Part shown: positions 14,001 through 29,000 of the stretch, in pieces | Layout: every line of letters begins with the position of its first letter | How positions within the stretch are numbered: position 1 is the stretch's first letter | Source of the DNA: Cinclus cinclus | Taxonomy: Eukaryota; Chordata; Aves; Passeriformes; Cinclidae | Direction: 5' to 3' | DNA: 64,000 bases | Assembly: GCF_963662255.1 (NCBI RefSeq) | Contig: NC_085073.1 | Coordinates: 5,945,598 to 6,009,597 of the forward strand | Position numbers and translations under genes: made by a program | Notes under the pieces: generated by a model | Told to the model about the DNA's origin: nothing | Database searches by the model: none | Seen by the model: the letters and a program-made list of their open reading frames with translations, nothing else

Positions 14001-17000
14001 CAACAGGGCTGTCCTGCTTCCAAAGGGATTGAGTTGTGCTGCACCTGAGCCTGGAAAATAAAACCTGCAGGATGTCACCAAATCACATCTCCACACACTC
14101 AAAAAAACTTCTCCTCACTCCTGCTTCACCACTGGAAAAAAAAAAAAATAGCTGCACCAAAAGCTTTGGTTTTGGATTTTTGTAGGATTTTTGCAGCATT
14201 TCAGAGGCTATAAAATGAGGCAGAGTCACTTTTGTACTGAAAAGTGTCTCATGTGCAAGCTGGCCGTTATCTAGGAATTATTTTTAGCTGAAAACAGAAG
14301 GTTTCTCAAGCCACCAAATCAGCATGGTGACTGCTTTGAGGGAGCCCTAATTTTGGTGCTGGGTACTGCACCAGTAACCAGAGACACTTAAAAATAGCTC
14401 AGTACAGATGTGACTTCTGTTTTCTTCTTTCAAGTAACATTCATCTGTGGACAGCTCGCTCCGAACAGAGATTTCACCTCCCTCTGTTAATACCAAAAAT
14501 TTATCCCAACAAACAGGGGAAATGTTCTATTTTCCAATCACAAAGCAAATATGTTTGGTCCCAGCAGTCATTTTAAAAATGCTGCATAACACATGTGGGT
14601 TTGGCACCTGAATTTGGGTATTTTTGGTGAATTTGGGTATTTTTTTCCCCGCAGTTCAAGTCTGTCCCTGCTCCTACCACCCCACAAACACCTGCAAATT
14701 TCAGCCAGCCCAAGCTCTGATTCTGCATGTCTTTTTACCAAAATAGAAGCATTTTCAGTACTTCTAGCACAGTTCTGCATACAATTTGTAATGCTGTGGT
14801 ACTCCAGCTCTTAAATTCTAATTCATGTGCACACCAAAACAAGCACAATGCTCAAAACTCCCTAAAAACTTATAAAACTATTCAAGAAAATCCATGAGGA
14901 AAAACTGACAGCCAGGTGCTGCTCCTAAGGAATTTCCATGGTCCCACCTTAGAGGAACACTGGCAAAAACAACCTGGTTATTACAGCTGAAATTATGATT
15001 ATAAAAAAAAATTAACAAGAGCAGCATCACTACAGAACACGTCCCAAGGAAAAATCCCAAAAGTTTTTATCAGCTCCTGTGAGACTGGATCAGAGCAGGA
15101 TCCAGACAGGACAGGTTTTGTCCCTTGTCACTGGAACAGCTGTTTTATTTTGGGCTACTACCACTGATTTCCTCCTTTCTGTTGCCACCTTGCTGACCCC
15201 GGGTTTTATTCCCAGCAATTCTCTTCCCTGGTTAATTAGTGTCTCAAACATGGAGGTTTCTTTTTCTGTGTATTAGAAACTGAAAGTATCCTTGACAGCT
15301 TTTTAGAGTAACACTGGAATAGGTGAAAACACAGGGACACAGAAATTTAAAGGTTTCTAGAGAATGAAATTCAAGAAGCAGCAGTTTGTTTAAATTCTCA
15401 TTTTATGTCCTGCCTCCCTAAATCATCAAATAAAGCTTTTCCCTCTTGAGAGAGGGATACTTGCTCAGAAAATTCCCACTATTAAAACCTCACTGCTTTA
15501 AATCACTCTTGACAGTTGTGCTATGCACAAACTTCCCACCTCAAAAAGTTCATGGAGCTCTCCATAGCTGCATTTTTTGGGAAGCAAAATAGGAAGGCAG
15601 CAAACTGAGGAACTGAGGAAGAGCAGAAGAAATAATATAAAAAGCAAAACAGCTCAACAAATATGTTTTAATGTCATCATGTGAGTATGAGAGCCTGGTA
15701 AATTCCTGGAATTATCTCTTCAGCCCAACTGATGGAGGATCCCTGGAAAGCATTTCAAGCCTCAGCTCCTTCAAGAACAGGAGAATCCTGACATGCAGAG
15801 TCCTAACCTTAAAAGCAGATGGTTCCCCAGCTGCCAGCTCCTTGTCATACCCAGGAAAAATAATAATAAAAGGGACAAAGAGCTCTTTCTGTGCACTCCC
15901 ATGGAGCTGCAGCTCCCTTCAAAGCTCTACCTTTGGCCTTTCCTCGTCAGTGCCATTAATTAACCACTGAGGAGGAGCAGGCAGAGGTCAGCTCTGGCTG
16001 TCACATCCTCCTCCCAGCCCAGCCCAGCCCTCCTGGATGCTCTCCTTTCTCCATGCAGTGATACTGCTGGTGCCAGGCAGTTCTTCCACCAAGGACTCAT
16101 CTCGGGGAGTTCAGGGTTTAAACAGAATTAATCTTTTCTTTTTATGTTTTTAATTTCTAGAAGCAACTGTAGCATTTGAAAATATTCTTAATTATCCCTA
16201 GAAATTAGTATTTTTGTCAGTTCTTGTCCATATCAGATCCATGTGGAATCCACCAAGAGCAAAGGCTCAGGGCAGAGGAACGTTTTAAGCTGTTTTGATC
16301 CCTTTTCCTACATTTCCTTCAAGGAAAAACATTCAGAGGAGGCATTTCCAAAACTGAAACAGCTTCACTGGAAAAGTCAGGTGTAGATCCTGCTTCCAAA
16401 GGGAAAGGAAAGCACCCCCAGTGTTTTTAGCTTCTTTAGTCCATGAGCAAAGCTCATCAAATAAAGACAAATCACCCACCCTTCAGTTTTCCTCCTCACT
16501 TCTGACTGTGCCCAACCTCAGTGGCAGATTTTGATCTCAATTTTCATGCTGAGCTTTCAGGGAAGTTAAAGTCTAAACAAAGCAAAAAAAAAAAAAAAAA
16601 ACCTGGAAATTGCTCCTTTCTTTATTTCCCAGAACAAGAAGGTTTGTATTTTTCTTCTTAACTTACAATAACAATCATGTCTTTCCTGCTGTATTTTCTA
16701 TGTACTGTTAGTGAGAATAATATCACAAAGTAGGATGTGGGCAAGGACAATGTGCTGGGTTTAATGTCTACTCAAACCAGGCCCTTTTGAAAGCTTTCAT
16801 GTGCCAGTGCATAAAAAATAATCAGAAGTTACAGCTAAATTCAGACTCTTGAAATAAAACAAAAAAATCTCCTTCTTTCTGCAGAGACTAAAGTTAAACA
16901 CAGGTTTTTTTTTTTAGAAATAAAAGGTATCTAAATGACATTTTTCAAGTTCACTGAAGGGCTGCATTGCTTTACCAGAAACACCACCACGTAAATCTCA

Positions 17001-20000
17001 ACGTTGTCAGCAACTGGCATGACAGACTGGTTCAAGGGGCTAAAAATATCCCAGAGTTCTGTCACTGGAACAGAAGTTGGGGAAGTAAAACTCCTAAATC
17101 TAAAATAACTTCTGCTACTCACAGAACTGCAGTTACATTAAATAAACCTCCAGGACTCCCAGAGCAGCTCTGCTGCTGGAAGGAACCGGGACCCAAAAAG
17201 TCTTGCACGGTTTTTCCTTGGGATACAGGTGAGGATTCCATGGATTTCTGCATCCTTTCCTTTTCCCTGTTCTGCCCACCAGCACAGCCTCATAAATATG
17301 AATTTCCCATGGATTTAGGGAGGTTAGGAAATAAAGAGGAAGGAAAAGGTTTTAGAGAGAGAGAATCCATGAGCAAACCCTTCCTGGACCACACCTGCAC
17401 CACCATCTCTCACTTTCAGCAATCACAGCATCATTCCTTGAGCTGGAACAGCCCAAATTCCTCAATCCCATTAAATGTAAAGAACTTTCCAGGGACAAAC
17501 TTACCCCTTGGCTTCCTTGAAACTGGATGACTGGTTTTGACGTCACAGCATCCTACAGAAACAAGTGGAAAAACAAAAATTACCTCAGAGAAATCCTAAG
17601 CTCCAGCGTTTGCTGCCAAGCCACACTCAAGCTTGATTTTTCACCTGGATTTTTTACTTCACTTATTATTATTATTTTTTTTTTAAAAGGGAAAAGTCAG
17701 GGAAATGTGTATTTCAAGTAAGAAAACAACAAAAATCCTGAAACAATGCTTTGTACCCAGAAAAGGGATAAACTAAGGTCAGAGGTGACACTTGGCTCCT
17801 CCATCACATTTTGGGCACAGAACAGCTCAGCTTTGGTGCTTATGTAACTTTTGAGTTAAAAAATGGACACTTGAGGGGAAAATTTATTCCAGTTCTCGGC
17901 CTGAGAGGACGCAAAGCGAATTTTTTCCAAGAGAAAGCTGGCAATCCCTTGGAAAAGCAAACTGCAGCTCCATTGCAAAATCGTGTTGTTACATTGCCTG
18001 TTTCAACAATTGGCCTCTTCCTCCAGGCTCAGCTGCTTACATTTAAAAATTATATTCCTGTGACTCTGAAAGTGCTCAATTTCAGCTTTTTTGCCTCGCT
18101 GTCATTTCAGAGATCCCAAAGACTTTTCGATTCCAAGCCTCACCTGAGGTTTTAACTGAAGGAAAAAAAAAAAAATAAAATAACAGACTCAACTCAAGCC
18201 ACACCGAGTTTGGATTTCTCCAACTCCAGCAGAATTTGGGCTGTGGAAGTTTTATTTCCTAAATCACGCAAAGCATTCCACAACTGGAATTGTGCCCCAT
18301 GGGGATTGGGGGACCCCATTTGTGAAGGGACAGAAGAATTTATAAATAGGTTTAAAGTATCATTTATAAGTGAAAATGTTACCATGTGAATGGGAGACAT
18401 TTCCATGGGAAAACTCACCAGGAATTTGGGAAAGCAAGCACAAACCTTCTTGTATTGTGCTGTTTGTGTCATCCAAATTCCAGTGGATCAATTTCCAATG
18501 GATTAGAGATATAAATATTAAAATTTTAACAGCAAGAGAGCTTGAAATTAATGAAGTTAACCATCCCTCATAAAACTTTTCCACCCTAGCAGAGAAGAAT
18601 CTCAGCCACGACATCGACAACAACAACAACAAAAAGGATAAATCCGCCAACAAAATAAAAATCCTTTTAGCTCAGATAAACCTAACAAAACTTGGATGGA
18701 TAAACCCAGCCCAAGACAGAGTCTGAGTTTTTGAGGAGCTCATCCAATAGGATTTCACAGATCTGCATCACACCCAGGATCATTACAGGACATTCGTGAC
18801 TCTGAGGAAAGCAGGAACACTCGGAGCTGACAGCGCTCTGAGCGCTGGATAAGGAATTTTACAGACCCAGAACAACCTTTAGAAAGCACCAATAAACAAC
18901 ATCTTGTTCTTGGGTACAGAGATCACCGAATTCCTCGAGTGCCACGACACTGCATTCCACAGCACGCTGTTCATGGACAGCCTGGCCAGCTTTTTGTTCC
19001 CTGTGTCCAGAAATTCATAGGAACATACTTGAGCAAACAAGCATTTGAAACACGAAAAAAATCTGGATTTAAGGGAAAAAAAAAAAACCAAACAAAAAAC
19101 AAAACAAACAAACAAAACCCAACAAAATCAAAAACAAACAAAAAACCCCCCCCAAACCAATCCATGTGGTTCTTGTACAGCAAATGACAGTTTTGGGAAG
19201 TTCTGCTCTGGAGCAGTGCTTCAGGGGGTCTCTCTGAATTTTAGGGGGTTTCTCTGAATTTCAGGGGGTTTCTCTGGGAGTGACCTGTGCTTTTGGAGCC
19301 TGGAGCACACTCGCTAAAATAAAAAGTGGCTGATGAAAGAGGTCAAGGATGGGTTTCGTACAGAAATCCAAGGGAAGGTTTATTGGATCTCACAGGGAAT
19401 CTAGTGACAAAGATGAGCTGGGGGAGAGGGCACTGGATTAAATAGGGGATGAGGGGAGCGGAGCTGGAGGTCAAGGGCCAATGGGAACAGGCAAAAGTGG
19501 TGCAGGGGTGGGGCAACCAAATGGGAGAACCAATGAGGTGAAAGGGGTGGAGCCCTGCAGCAAAGCAGGACCAATGGGGATCAGGAGAGGGAAGAACATT
19601 CTAGGGAAGGTACATATATGGTGAACTGTATTAACCAATAGAACTTCAGGAATTAACATGTGCCGCAAAGGCCTATGGGAGGGAGGCACTTCTCACCATG
19701 ACCTAAAGGGGTTTTCTCCTTGCCTGCTCTTGCCCCTGGGAATCCACATTGTTCTTCGGTCTGGAAAGTTGTTTAAGGGGAATAACAGGGGTAAGGATGA
19801 TGGAAGTAGGACAAGGAGACAGAACAAAAGTCCTAAATCAGATGCAGTTAAGTTACAGAACTTCTAAATCTTACAAAAACCCTGATGCACAAATCAGACA
19901 CGGCTCAATTACAGAACTTATAAATCCCACAATCCACACATAAACTTAAGCGGTAATACCAGCTTCGTGCAAGTTAAATGGCAAAGCTGAGATGTATCTC

Positions 20001-23000
20001 CCAAAATTCAGTGTTTCAGTCTGTGTTTGGGAGGCCTGTGGAGGAATATTGGTGTTGGAACTCCCTGCCAGGCTCCAGAGGGGATCACAGGGAACAGACA
20101 GATTTGGATGGACACTGCACCATCCCAGTTTCCTCTCGAGGCAGGCAAGGGGAAGAGTTTTGGCATCTCAGCAGTAGCATCCCTGAACCTCCACAGGCAT
20201 CACTCTCCTGATGTCCAACTCCTTGGCTACAGCTCGTTCAGGATGTTTGTGGAAGAGGAGAGCACACTGCACACCCTACACTAATTAAGGATGTGACTCT
20301 AAGTACCTTTATTAGATGAAATTAAATCCCCGCATGGACACCTTCATTCAGAACAAAAGAGAACAGATGAATGATGTGAAACCAAATTAAAACCACATTT
20401 CCATTTATATCTTCATTTGGATTAACTTCCTTGGATGTCCTGGGATGCACAACCTCAGTCATCAAGAGTTCTAGCTTCCCTTTCCAAAATTTCTGTCATT
20501 TTCTGAAGAGCCACCTCAGAGTCACTTAATTCCTCTTCCTTACTGATGTCATGACTGAACTTCCAGCATTACAGTTCCTAGAAATGCTATTCCATCCCTT
20601 TTGAGTGGGAACAAGGTCTTTCCCTCTGCCTTTCCAATGAAACCAAGTCACCTCCTCAGCCTTGGATGCAGTAAATCCTTGGCAAATCAAGGATGCTGAT
20701 GAAACCTCATCTCTGTGTTCAAACAAGAGGAAAACAAGGCAGATTTGTCCAAGCAAAGGAGCACAACCTCATCCCCTTCCAGTGAATCCCAGCTTTATCC
20801 CTCCAGGAGACTCTCTGGGCTTAAAAACAGCTGCTGGAAGTCGATTAAAGATAAAAATCAAAGGAAGAAAAGCACAGTTCAGGTACTTTGCAGCAGCCAC
20901 CTGCTAGGTGAGCAGGTTTTATGCTGTTGCCAGGTACCAGTTATTCATCCCTGCAGCTCATCCATGAGGGTGACAGCACTGGAGAGGGAAGGAACACAAT
21001 TCCTGGGATGGGATATTCCTACCCAGGAACAGATAGGACACTGGAAATAATCCTCTGGTCAAGGAGCCAGCTGGAAACCTCTCTGTTTCTTCAGGGAAAT
21101 ACAGATAATTAAAGATGACATCATTTTGGGAAGTTCTGTCATGTATTTACTGGAATTTATACTGCAGGCTGTGTTCTATGGAAAGTATTTGCCTAAACTT
21201 AGTATTGATGTGTTTGTCTGTTTTGTTGGATGTTCAGAGTCACCAATGCACAGCGTGCAACTGAAAATTTACCCTTATTTGTGTTGGAATAAGGGGATTA
21301 TTTTCAGAATTTAAAGCTTCTTACCAACAGTTAAAATTAGTAGCAAGAACTCCAATAAATATACAGAGGAACTATAAAATCTTGCTAACGAAGGCTGGCA
21401 TTAATGGGGTGTTTCCAACCATCAATGTGCAATTCCAGGTAAAACCAGTGCCCAGGTAAAGCAGGAAGAAGTTACAAATATGGGAACAACCAGAAATCGC
21501 CTAAAAAGCACAAATTTCAGACACTGTAATGCCCTAAACTCCAAGTTCCTCTTTAATTCTTCGGTTATGACTGGTTTATGTTTCTTTAGCCCACACAGCA
21601 AAGTCCAAATATAGGCAAGGCTTCCTCCCCTGCTTCCTCTGGCTTCCCAGCACAACTGGGCCAAGGGTGGGATAAAAAGGTCCCAGTCCAGGAGGAGCCT
21701 CAGTTTAAACACACCTGGATACCTGGGAAAAGCTGCAGAGCTACAGAGATTCCACCTTCCATTTTTGCTATTTTTGTTTTAAACACCCACTCCAAGGGCT
21801 TGCAAAGCAAACCAGAGTCCAAAGGCAAAGCAGATCCACCCTGTCCCTCACTGTGACAGACTCCCAGGAGACACCTCCCAGTCCCTGAGTTCATTAGCAG
21901 CAAGAAATACAAATCCCAAGGGAAAGGAATATCCTGGAATAGACCCACAGCTCCAAGTGAGGCTGGGTGAAGTTTGCTGGCAGCCAATTAGCCCAAGCTG
22001 GCCCAGCAGAGAGCCACTGAGGCTGCTCCCAGGACATTCCACTATTCCAAGGCTTGCATTTACCTCCTCCCAGAAACTCAGCAGCCAGAAAAGCCTCCTG
22101 AATATTCCTTTTTTTCATGTCCCATCTATTACTTATGGAATTAAAACACCGTCTCCCTGCAAGACAATTTCCATCTGCAATTTGAGGCCTCCCAAGGATC
22201 CCGTTTGAAGTTGAGCACAGATGGGATGGAGTCTGCTGCGACTCGAAAATTACAGTTTTGCTATTCAAATCCAACATTCTCATGGATAGATCCTTGGAAA
22301 TTCCATGTAAATCCACCATTACTTGAGGCTTTCCACTCAAGAGAGGTGCCAGCTGCCCAGGTGAGTCACGGGGATGCTGCTGGAGGATTTCAGGATTCAC
22401 CCACATCGTGATGAGATCCTGCAAACCCCAGGGAGCAGGAGCAGAGCAGAGTGTGACAGGAGTTCCTAAGGCAGCAATCTCCAAATTACCCCCATGGACA
22501 CCTCTGCTCACTCCTCCTCTCCAAGATAATTCTATTTATCACCTTGATGACCCAGTGCTGTCACAGACATCATTCACCCCTCATTTTCCTCTCCCAAACA
22601 TCTAAAAGAATTTATTTTGGGCAGAAGTGAACACTCCAGCTTTTAACACAAATAATTATTAAAAAGGTGCTTTTGATGAAGGTTTAAGAGCTGGACTCTC
22701 ACCAATTACTCTGAACTGTAGTTTGTATTTGTTATTTGCCTAATAGGCATTAATGGACACATTATCACCATAATATTAAAGCATCTACGAATCCTGCCCA
22801 GAAGTACAAGCAGCAATAAAATACTCAAAAGCTTTTATGTCAGCCAAAATGCTACGCTGTACATTTCAAAGTTTTTAATTGCTAAACTGCAAAAGGCACA
22901 CTGGCTTTTTTGGTTATAATTGCATCATTTAATGTGGGCTGTTACAGAACAAATGTTGCTTCCTCAGTGGTTTAATTTTCCAGGGTTAAAAATCGAGTGT

Positions 23001-26000
23001 GTTTCCATAAGACAGAAAGTAAAGGAGTTTAAAGTGTCAGCTCAAAAAACCCCTCAACTTGATTTGCTGAAATTTATGGTTATGTTACAGAATTTCACCA
23101 TTCCCAACTCCTTACAGTTACTGAATTTCATTCACCATTCCCAGCTCCTCAGAATTACAGAATTTCACCATTCTAACAAAATTACCAATTTTACCAGGGA
23201 GCACCACAAGCAGCCTTTGACATCACTACATACTGAGCATCTCAGCTATCATCCCTCTTGAAATGCAGAAAAACTCTACTTTGGTGTAAAGTTTAGACAG
23301 TAAGACACATGATTAAGTTAAAAACCAAACTGTAGCCTAATGGAATTGCTTTGTCCTGCCCTGTACAGCAGAAAGCCAGGCCCTAAATGGACAATAGCCT
23401 GTATCAGCAAAGCAGAGAGCAATTAAACTCCACTGTCATCAAGATGTCACCCCACAGGCACGAGAGCTGAGCCAGCCATGCAGCCTGTTCTCTCTCGCAT
23501 GCCTGGAGCTTCTGATCTCAGCTAATCCAGGTTAAAAAGCTCCTCCTGAATAAAATGCAGTTTGTTTGTTGGGTCCCTGCTGCAGGATTTTGTTGGGGAC
23601 TCAAACGAGCGAGGGCGAGGCACCCCCGTCCCAGCAGCTCCCTGCTTGGGCACTGCCAGAGCTCCTCCAGTCAGGAATTTGGGGAAGGAGATGCAGTGAG
23701 GAATTAGGACACATGAACCCCATGGCTCCCCAAACACCCATCCCAAAAACTCAGGATAAGGGATGGAGGTGGAGGCTCTCCAGCCTCGGTGATAGGCTGC
23801 AGCAGATGGTGATTTTTGCCAGAATCCTTTTTTTTTCATGGAATAACAGAATGGTTTGGGTTGGAGGGGACCTTAAAGCCCCATCCAGTTCCACTCCCAG
23901 CCATGGGCAGGGACACTGCCACTATCCCAGATTGCTCAAGCCCAGCAAAACTTTTTTGGTTTCAATTTGGTAACTCCAAGCAAAACTTTCCGGTTCTTCA
24001 ACGCAATCTTTGCTTCCTAGAACAGCATTACCTGATGATTTTTCTGTATTTGCAAAAATAAAAGCTTTAAACTCCCAAAGAACAGATAGCTCTGACACTG
24101 CTTGATCCTCTGGTCATCCTCAGCATCAGAACACAAACCTTGGGAAAAGATGGATTTGGGAAGGGAGATCCAGCCCCTTGAACATCCCAAAAAATCCTGG
24201 GACAAATGCTCCTGACCATCAAGCCAGGATGTTTGGCCAGCACAAGGTGCAGTAGTTTTCCACTAGGAAGGAAAGCTGGGCACAGAGGCAATTTAGGCAA
24301 TGCCTTTCAGGAAGAAAATTAAAAGGAAGCTCAAATCCTTGGAGAAATAATTAAAGTATTGTGAATTGGTCTCGAGTTTGCTCAGCCCACTGTGGAGCAG
24401 GAGATTTTGTTTGGCTGGAGCAGAGCCTGGCTCTGGCAAACACAGCAGCCCCATCCGCTGGGCTGAGCCCTTCCCAAGAGCAGGAACCACCAAACGCCTT
24501 CCTGCAATCCCAAATTTCCGTGGCAGTGCAGATAGAAGAACTGAGGAACTCTTTCACGAGCACAGACATGGACAGGGATTTGCTCTTCAATAAATATGAA
24601 TGCACAAAAGGGCTGAAATGGCCGCAAGGAGGAAATGCTCTGGCTGCAAAGAAAATTTGTTTATGCAGAGTGAGCGGTTCTAGAGGACACTGAAGAGTTA
24701 AAATCCACCTGTCTGCAGGACAAGGCTCCCCTGCCAGGGCGTGGGGAAAGACTGCAGGAGGACAAAAAGATACAGGTTCATTTCAAGAGCATTTTTATGC
24801 CAAACATCAGTTCCCCTTGGAATGGCCAGTCAGGCACTGGATTCATTGCTGCTTCTTGGACACCCAGCTTCTCTGCTGGATCAGATCTGGGGGCTCTGCC
24901 TGGCTGAGGATGAAAAGCAGAGGAAAATTACCATGAAACCAGAGGGGATTCCAAATCCAGCCCCAAAACCTAGAGGGCTTCAAACCCACCCCAAAAGCAA
25001 GGTCAGGGGGAAGGTGGATGGCAAGAAGGAGGAAAAGATCAAAGTGGGTTTGTGGCACCACGGGCTCCCAATTAACTCAGGAACAGAGGCAGGAGTCAAG
25101 CTCCTGTGGGAATCCAACTTGGGAGACTCTGGGCACGTTTCCCAATGGGACAGTTCTCCTTTTTTTAAACTTGCTGTTTTCCCTCTTTGCTTTTCTGCAG
25201 AGTTAAGGCAGACCTGCTCATTAAGGAGAGCAATAATCATGAAGTCTCATCACCAGGCTGCCACAAGGGCTGTAATGATGATTATCTGCAGTTTAATCAT
25301 GTCAAACTCCCACCAATCCCACTATTAACAAGATGGGGCTGCTCAGGGAGGCTCTGTCAGAAGACCAGGAGCCAACTCCCACAACTTCCAAAGGTTTAGG
25401 GAGGAAAGGCTTTTGGAAGGAAAAAAGCTCCTTTGCATCCCTGTGCAGCTTCCAGTGTTCAGAACTGATCAAAGCAGTCAGAATCAATTAAAAATGTCTC
25501 TAATGAAAGAATTACTAAGTCACAGAACACAGTGCCCATTTCTTAGTGTAATAACCCAGGAGTTTCCTTCCTGCAAGTAAAAAAAAAAAAAAAAAAAAAA
25601 CCACCTCCCAGTTCTGATACAATTACTGCATCTCCCAGAAAAGGAAGTTTCATTTAGTGTGAGTGGATTTTCTATATCCGTTACTCACTCCAGAAGGGTG
25701 TTCCAGACCCTCCCTGACACTGAGAACCAGCAGCCCTCAAAGCTATTTTAATTTTATTATTCAGTGTTGCATTCTTGAGACAAAACTGTTCATTCAAACA
25801 CCTTTACACTTATTTCAGTCTTGTCCTGTTCTCCCCCAAGACAGAGGTTCAAGGATCCCTTTCCCTTTTCCACAAGCACATCAGAAACCAGCAAAATTCT
25901 GCACTAACTCTTCTTTTATCACCCTTTTTCCTGAAGGGATTTTTCTCCTCTAACTCTGACTTAAAAGCAATAAAAGGTAAAAGTGGGAAAGCATAAAACA

Positions 26001-29000
26001 AGTTGCAACAACATTTCCCAAAGCTCTCCTCCAAAGATAATGCTGTGCTGGCAAATTCATTGCAGGGAAAAAAAAAAAAATCAAGTATAAACCTAGAAAT
26101 AAGTCCTATTGTTTTATGACTTGCAACTAATTTGAGGAAGAGTTAAATGAACAAATCCCAGCGCTCACTCCTTATCAAAAGTAGCAAATCTAGAGTAGGT
26201 TGCTTATACAGGAAGAAAAAAGTGGTTGAAGTAAAATTAATTTTGAATTTAAGTCTGTTCATATGGCCTAAGTCTGTCCCCCTCTTGCAGAGCAGCACTG
26301 CCCAGCTTTGAACAGTTACAGTAAATTAAAGACAGGGTAGAAAAAAGGAAGGTAAATATTGGTATTTCTACAGTGCAGGCAAAGGAAAGCAAACCCTTAG
26401 ATTTGTTTTTCAAACACGTGGAATTGCTTTGAAGCAAAGTTTTCAACAAAAAAAAATATTGCAGAATGAAGCTTCCTGTTCTGCCTCCCTATGTTGGAAA
26501 TGCTAATATTAAATATATTACATATTCCTTTAAATAAAATATTAAATTTAATATTAAATATTCCTCTAAGAGAAGTCCAGCAGTATCTGCAGCATCTCCA
26601 CACACTGCAAGACAATTCAGAGACCTCAGCCTGGCAAGAATCCCACTAAGACATCCATGCCCAGAATTCCCTGGGTAATCATCTCTTGCATGCAATACTG
26701 CTTGTTTGTGCAGCAGCATTTTATTGGAGTTATCAGATGATCCTGTTAAATTGGGAAAGGACTGAAGGGAAAAAAAACAACCCCACAGCAACAGAACTGG
26801 CAGAAGGAAACTGAATCACCCAAAATCCCCAACTCTGCTAAAGGTGACCAGCAGTGCTGGTTTTCCCTGGAGGATTCACTCGTTATGAGCCAAGAATTCA
26901 GGGGGGTTAGATGTTCTCAGATTAATATTTTAAGAGTCAATCCTGTAGAACAAGACACCTTGAATGAAGCCTTCTGTGCTTTCTCTGGCAGAAGAGGGAA
27001 GTTTGCTGATTTTGAGGTACTGGAGATCTGACCACCTCTGCAACTACCCCAAGAACCTTGTGGAAATGACAAGAAAAACAAATTTCTATTGTAGAAATTG
27101 CTTTGGCTCGCTGCTGTCCCTCTTGGAGATGGCACTTTTCCCTGATTTTAGCCTTTCTGAAGCAATGCAGCAATGCAGTTTTAGGGCTCAGAGGGTAAAA
27201 TAATTAAAAGCTTTCCCACGACCAGCTGTATCAAATGCATCTACTACAAGTATTTTGCTTTCTGCACTTTACAAAATCCCCCAACTGCCAGAAGAAAATG
27301 TTTCCCAAATTAATACAGAAAAGTGTGTCACGATAGCACATCTTAACTCCCCCTCATCCCCATCATGGATAAATAAAGCTTCCAGAACTGATTAAGACAC
27401 CCAAGCTCCTCCATCTGAGGCTGACGGCCACACAAGTGATGGGAAGTGACTACAGAACCACACTTAGGGCTGGGGTTTGTTCCACTGGTCCCTCCAAAAG
27501 TTTTCCTTAAATAAAGCATTTCACCCCAGTCCAAACTCCCCCAGCTGTCAAACACAGGTAATGTTTCCCAGATGGGAAGCAAGAGCTGGATCACGCTGGT
27601 ACGTGCAAAACAGGGATCCTCAAATCCTAGAAAAATCACAGAATCACTGAACATCCTGAGTTGGAAGGGATTCCTCACCAGGATTATCAAACTCCAGCTC
27701 CTGGCCCTGCACAGACAGCCCAACAATCCCACCCTGTGCCTGGATTGGGATCCTTGAAAATAACCACAGAGCAGCAGGAGACACTTGAAAGAAGAAAATT
27801 AACGTGTATAAAGAACAGCTTAATAAACAACTTGGAAGAAACTTTTCAGAGACAACAGCTCAGGCAGAATTTTAAAACCACAACCTTTAAGTTAGACTGA
27901 AAAGTAAGGATTCATTTAAATGCCATTTATGCTGGAATGCCCAAGTATTCCAACACTGGCTGGCTCCAAGTCTGCCTAAGAGAAAGGAGGAAGGATACTC
28001 TTGAATTACACCAGGTGGATTCCACTGAACACTGAGGCACCTCAGCTCAGACTTCAAGCACCATTCCAAGAATAGTTTTATAAAAACACTGAATGGGTCC
28101 AGTCATCTACAACTCAGTTAAAAATAAATCTCTTAAATGTCTTCCAGTATACCTGCATTGCAGTGTTCCTCACCAACCTGTGGATTTCCAATTATTGTTA
28201 TTGTTTTTAACTTATTTTGCTTTCACCCATCAGGTTAAAAAGCCACACAAGCACAAAGAGAAGCTGGCTAATTACAGCTCCAAAACTGCCAGCAAATGTA
28301 CACTTTCAGAGAGAGCTGGTGGAAAAAAATCTGTCAAGTTTGGCATCTCCAGCATTGTATGTAACAAAAAAAGGTAATTCACCTTTTCAGCCCCAATCAA
28401 GGTAACGTGGCTTTTACAGCCAAGATGTTATTTGGAGCAGTTTTACTGTGTCAGGCTGCTCACGCAGAGCGAGCTGAGACACTTAATACATGAAAATTAA
28501 AGCAAGTGATTAAACACAGCAACATTGGGTTACAACTTATAAAACAGGAATAGTGAAATATCAGAAGCTGACTGTTGTTTCTGACCTAGTTTTCACTGGA
28601 GAACAGTCAAAGAGCTGAAAAGACAGAGGCGAGGCTGAAGGTGCTGAAATTCCAGTAGTGCTGGGGAGCAGGATTAGAGGAAAAGCCTTCAGACATTCAA
28701 AGGACAGAGGCAGCATCACAAGAACAGGGAGGTTCAAGAGCTTGGGTTCAATGGCAAGTGACATCCTGAGGAACAGGAGGGCTTTAGCCAGGTGGGGATG
28801 AAGTCAGAGGTGTTGCAGGACCTCCTCAATGGGGCAGCAGGAGACCCAGGTGAGGAGGAGAGAAAACTTCAAACACAGGAAGGAATCATTTTAAAAACAT
28901 CACGCCTGGATTTCAGGAGATATTTTAGTTGCTTTTCTTCTGAGAACACAAATGTGCTGTCAAACACCTGGGCTCATTTGAATAACAAGAGGAAAAATTA

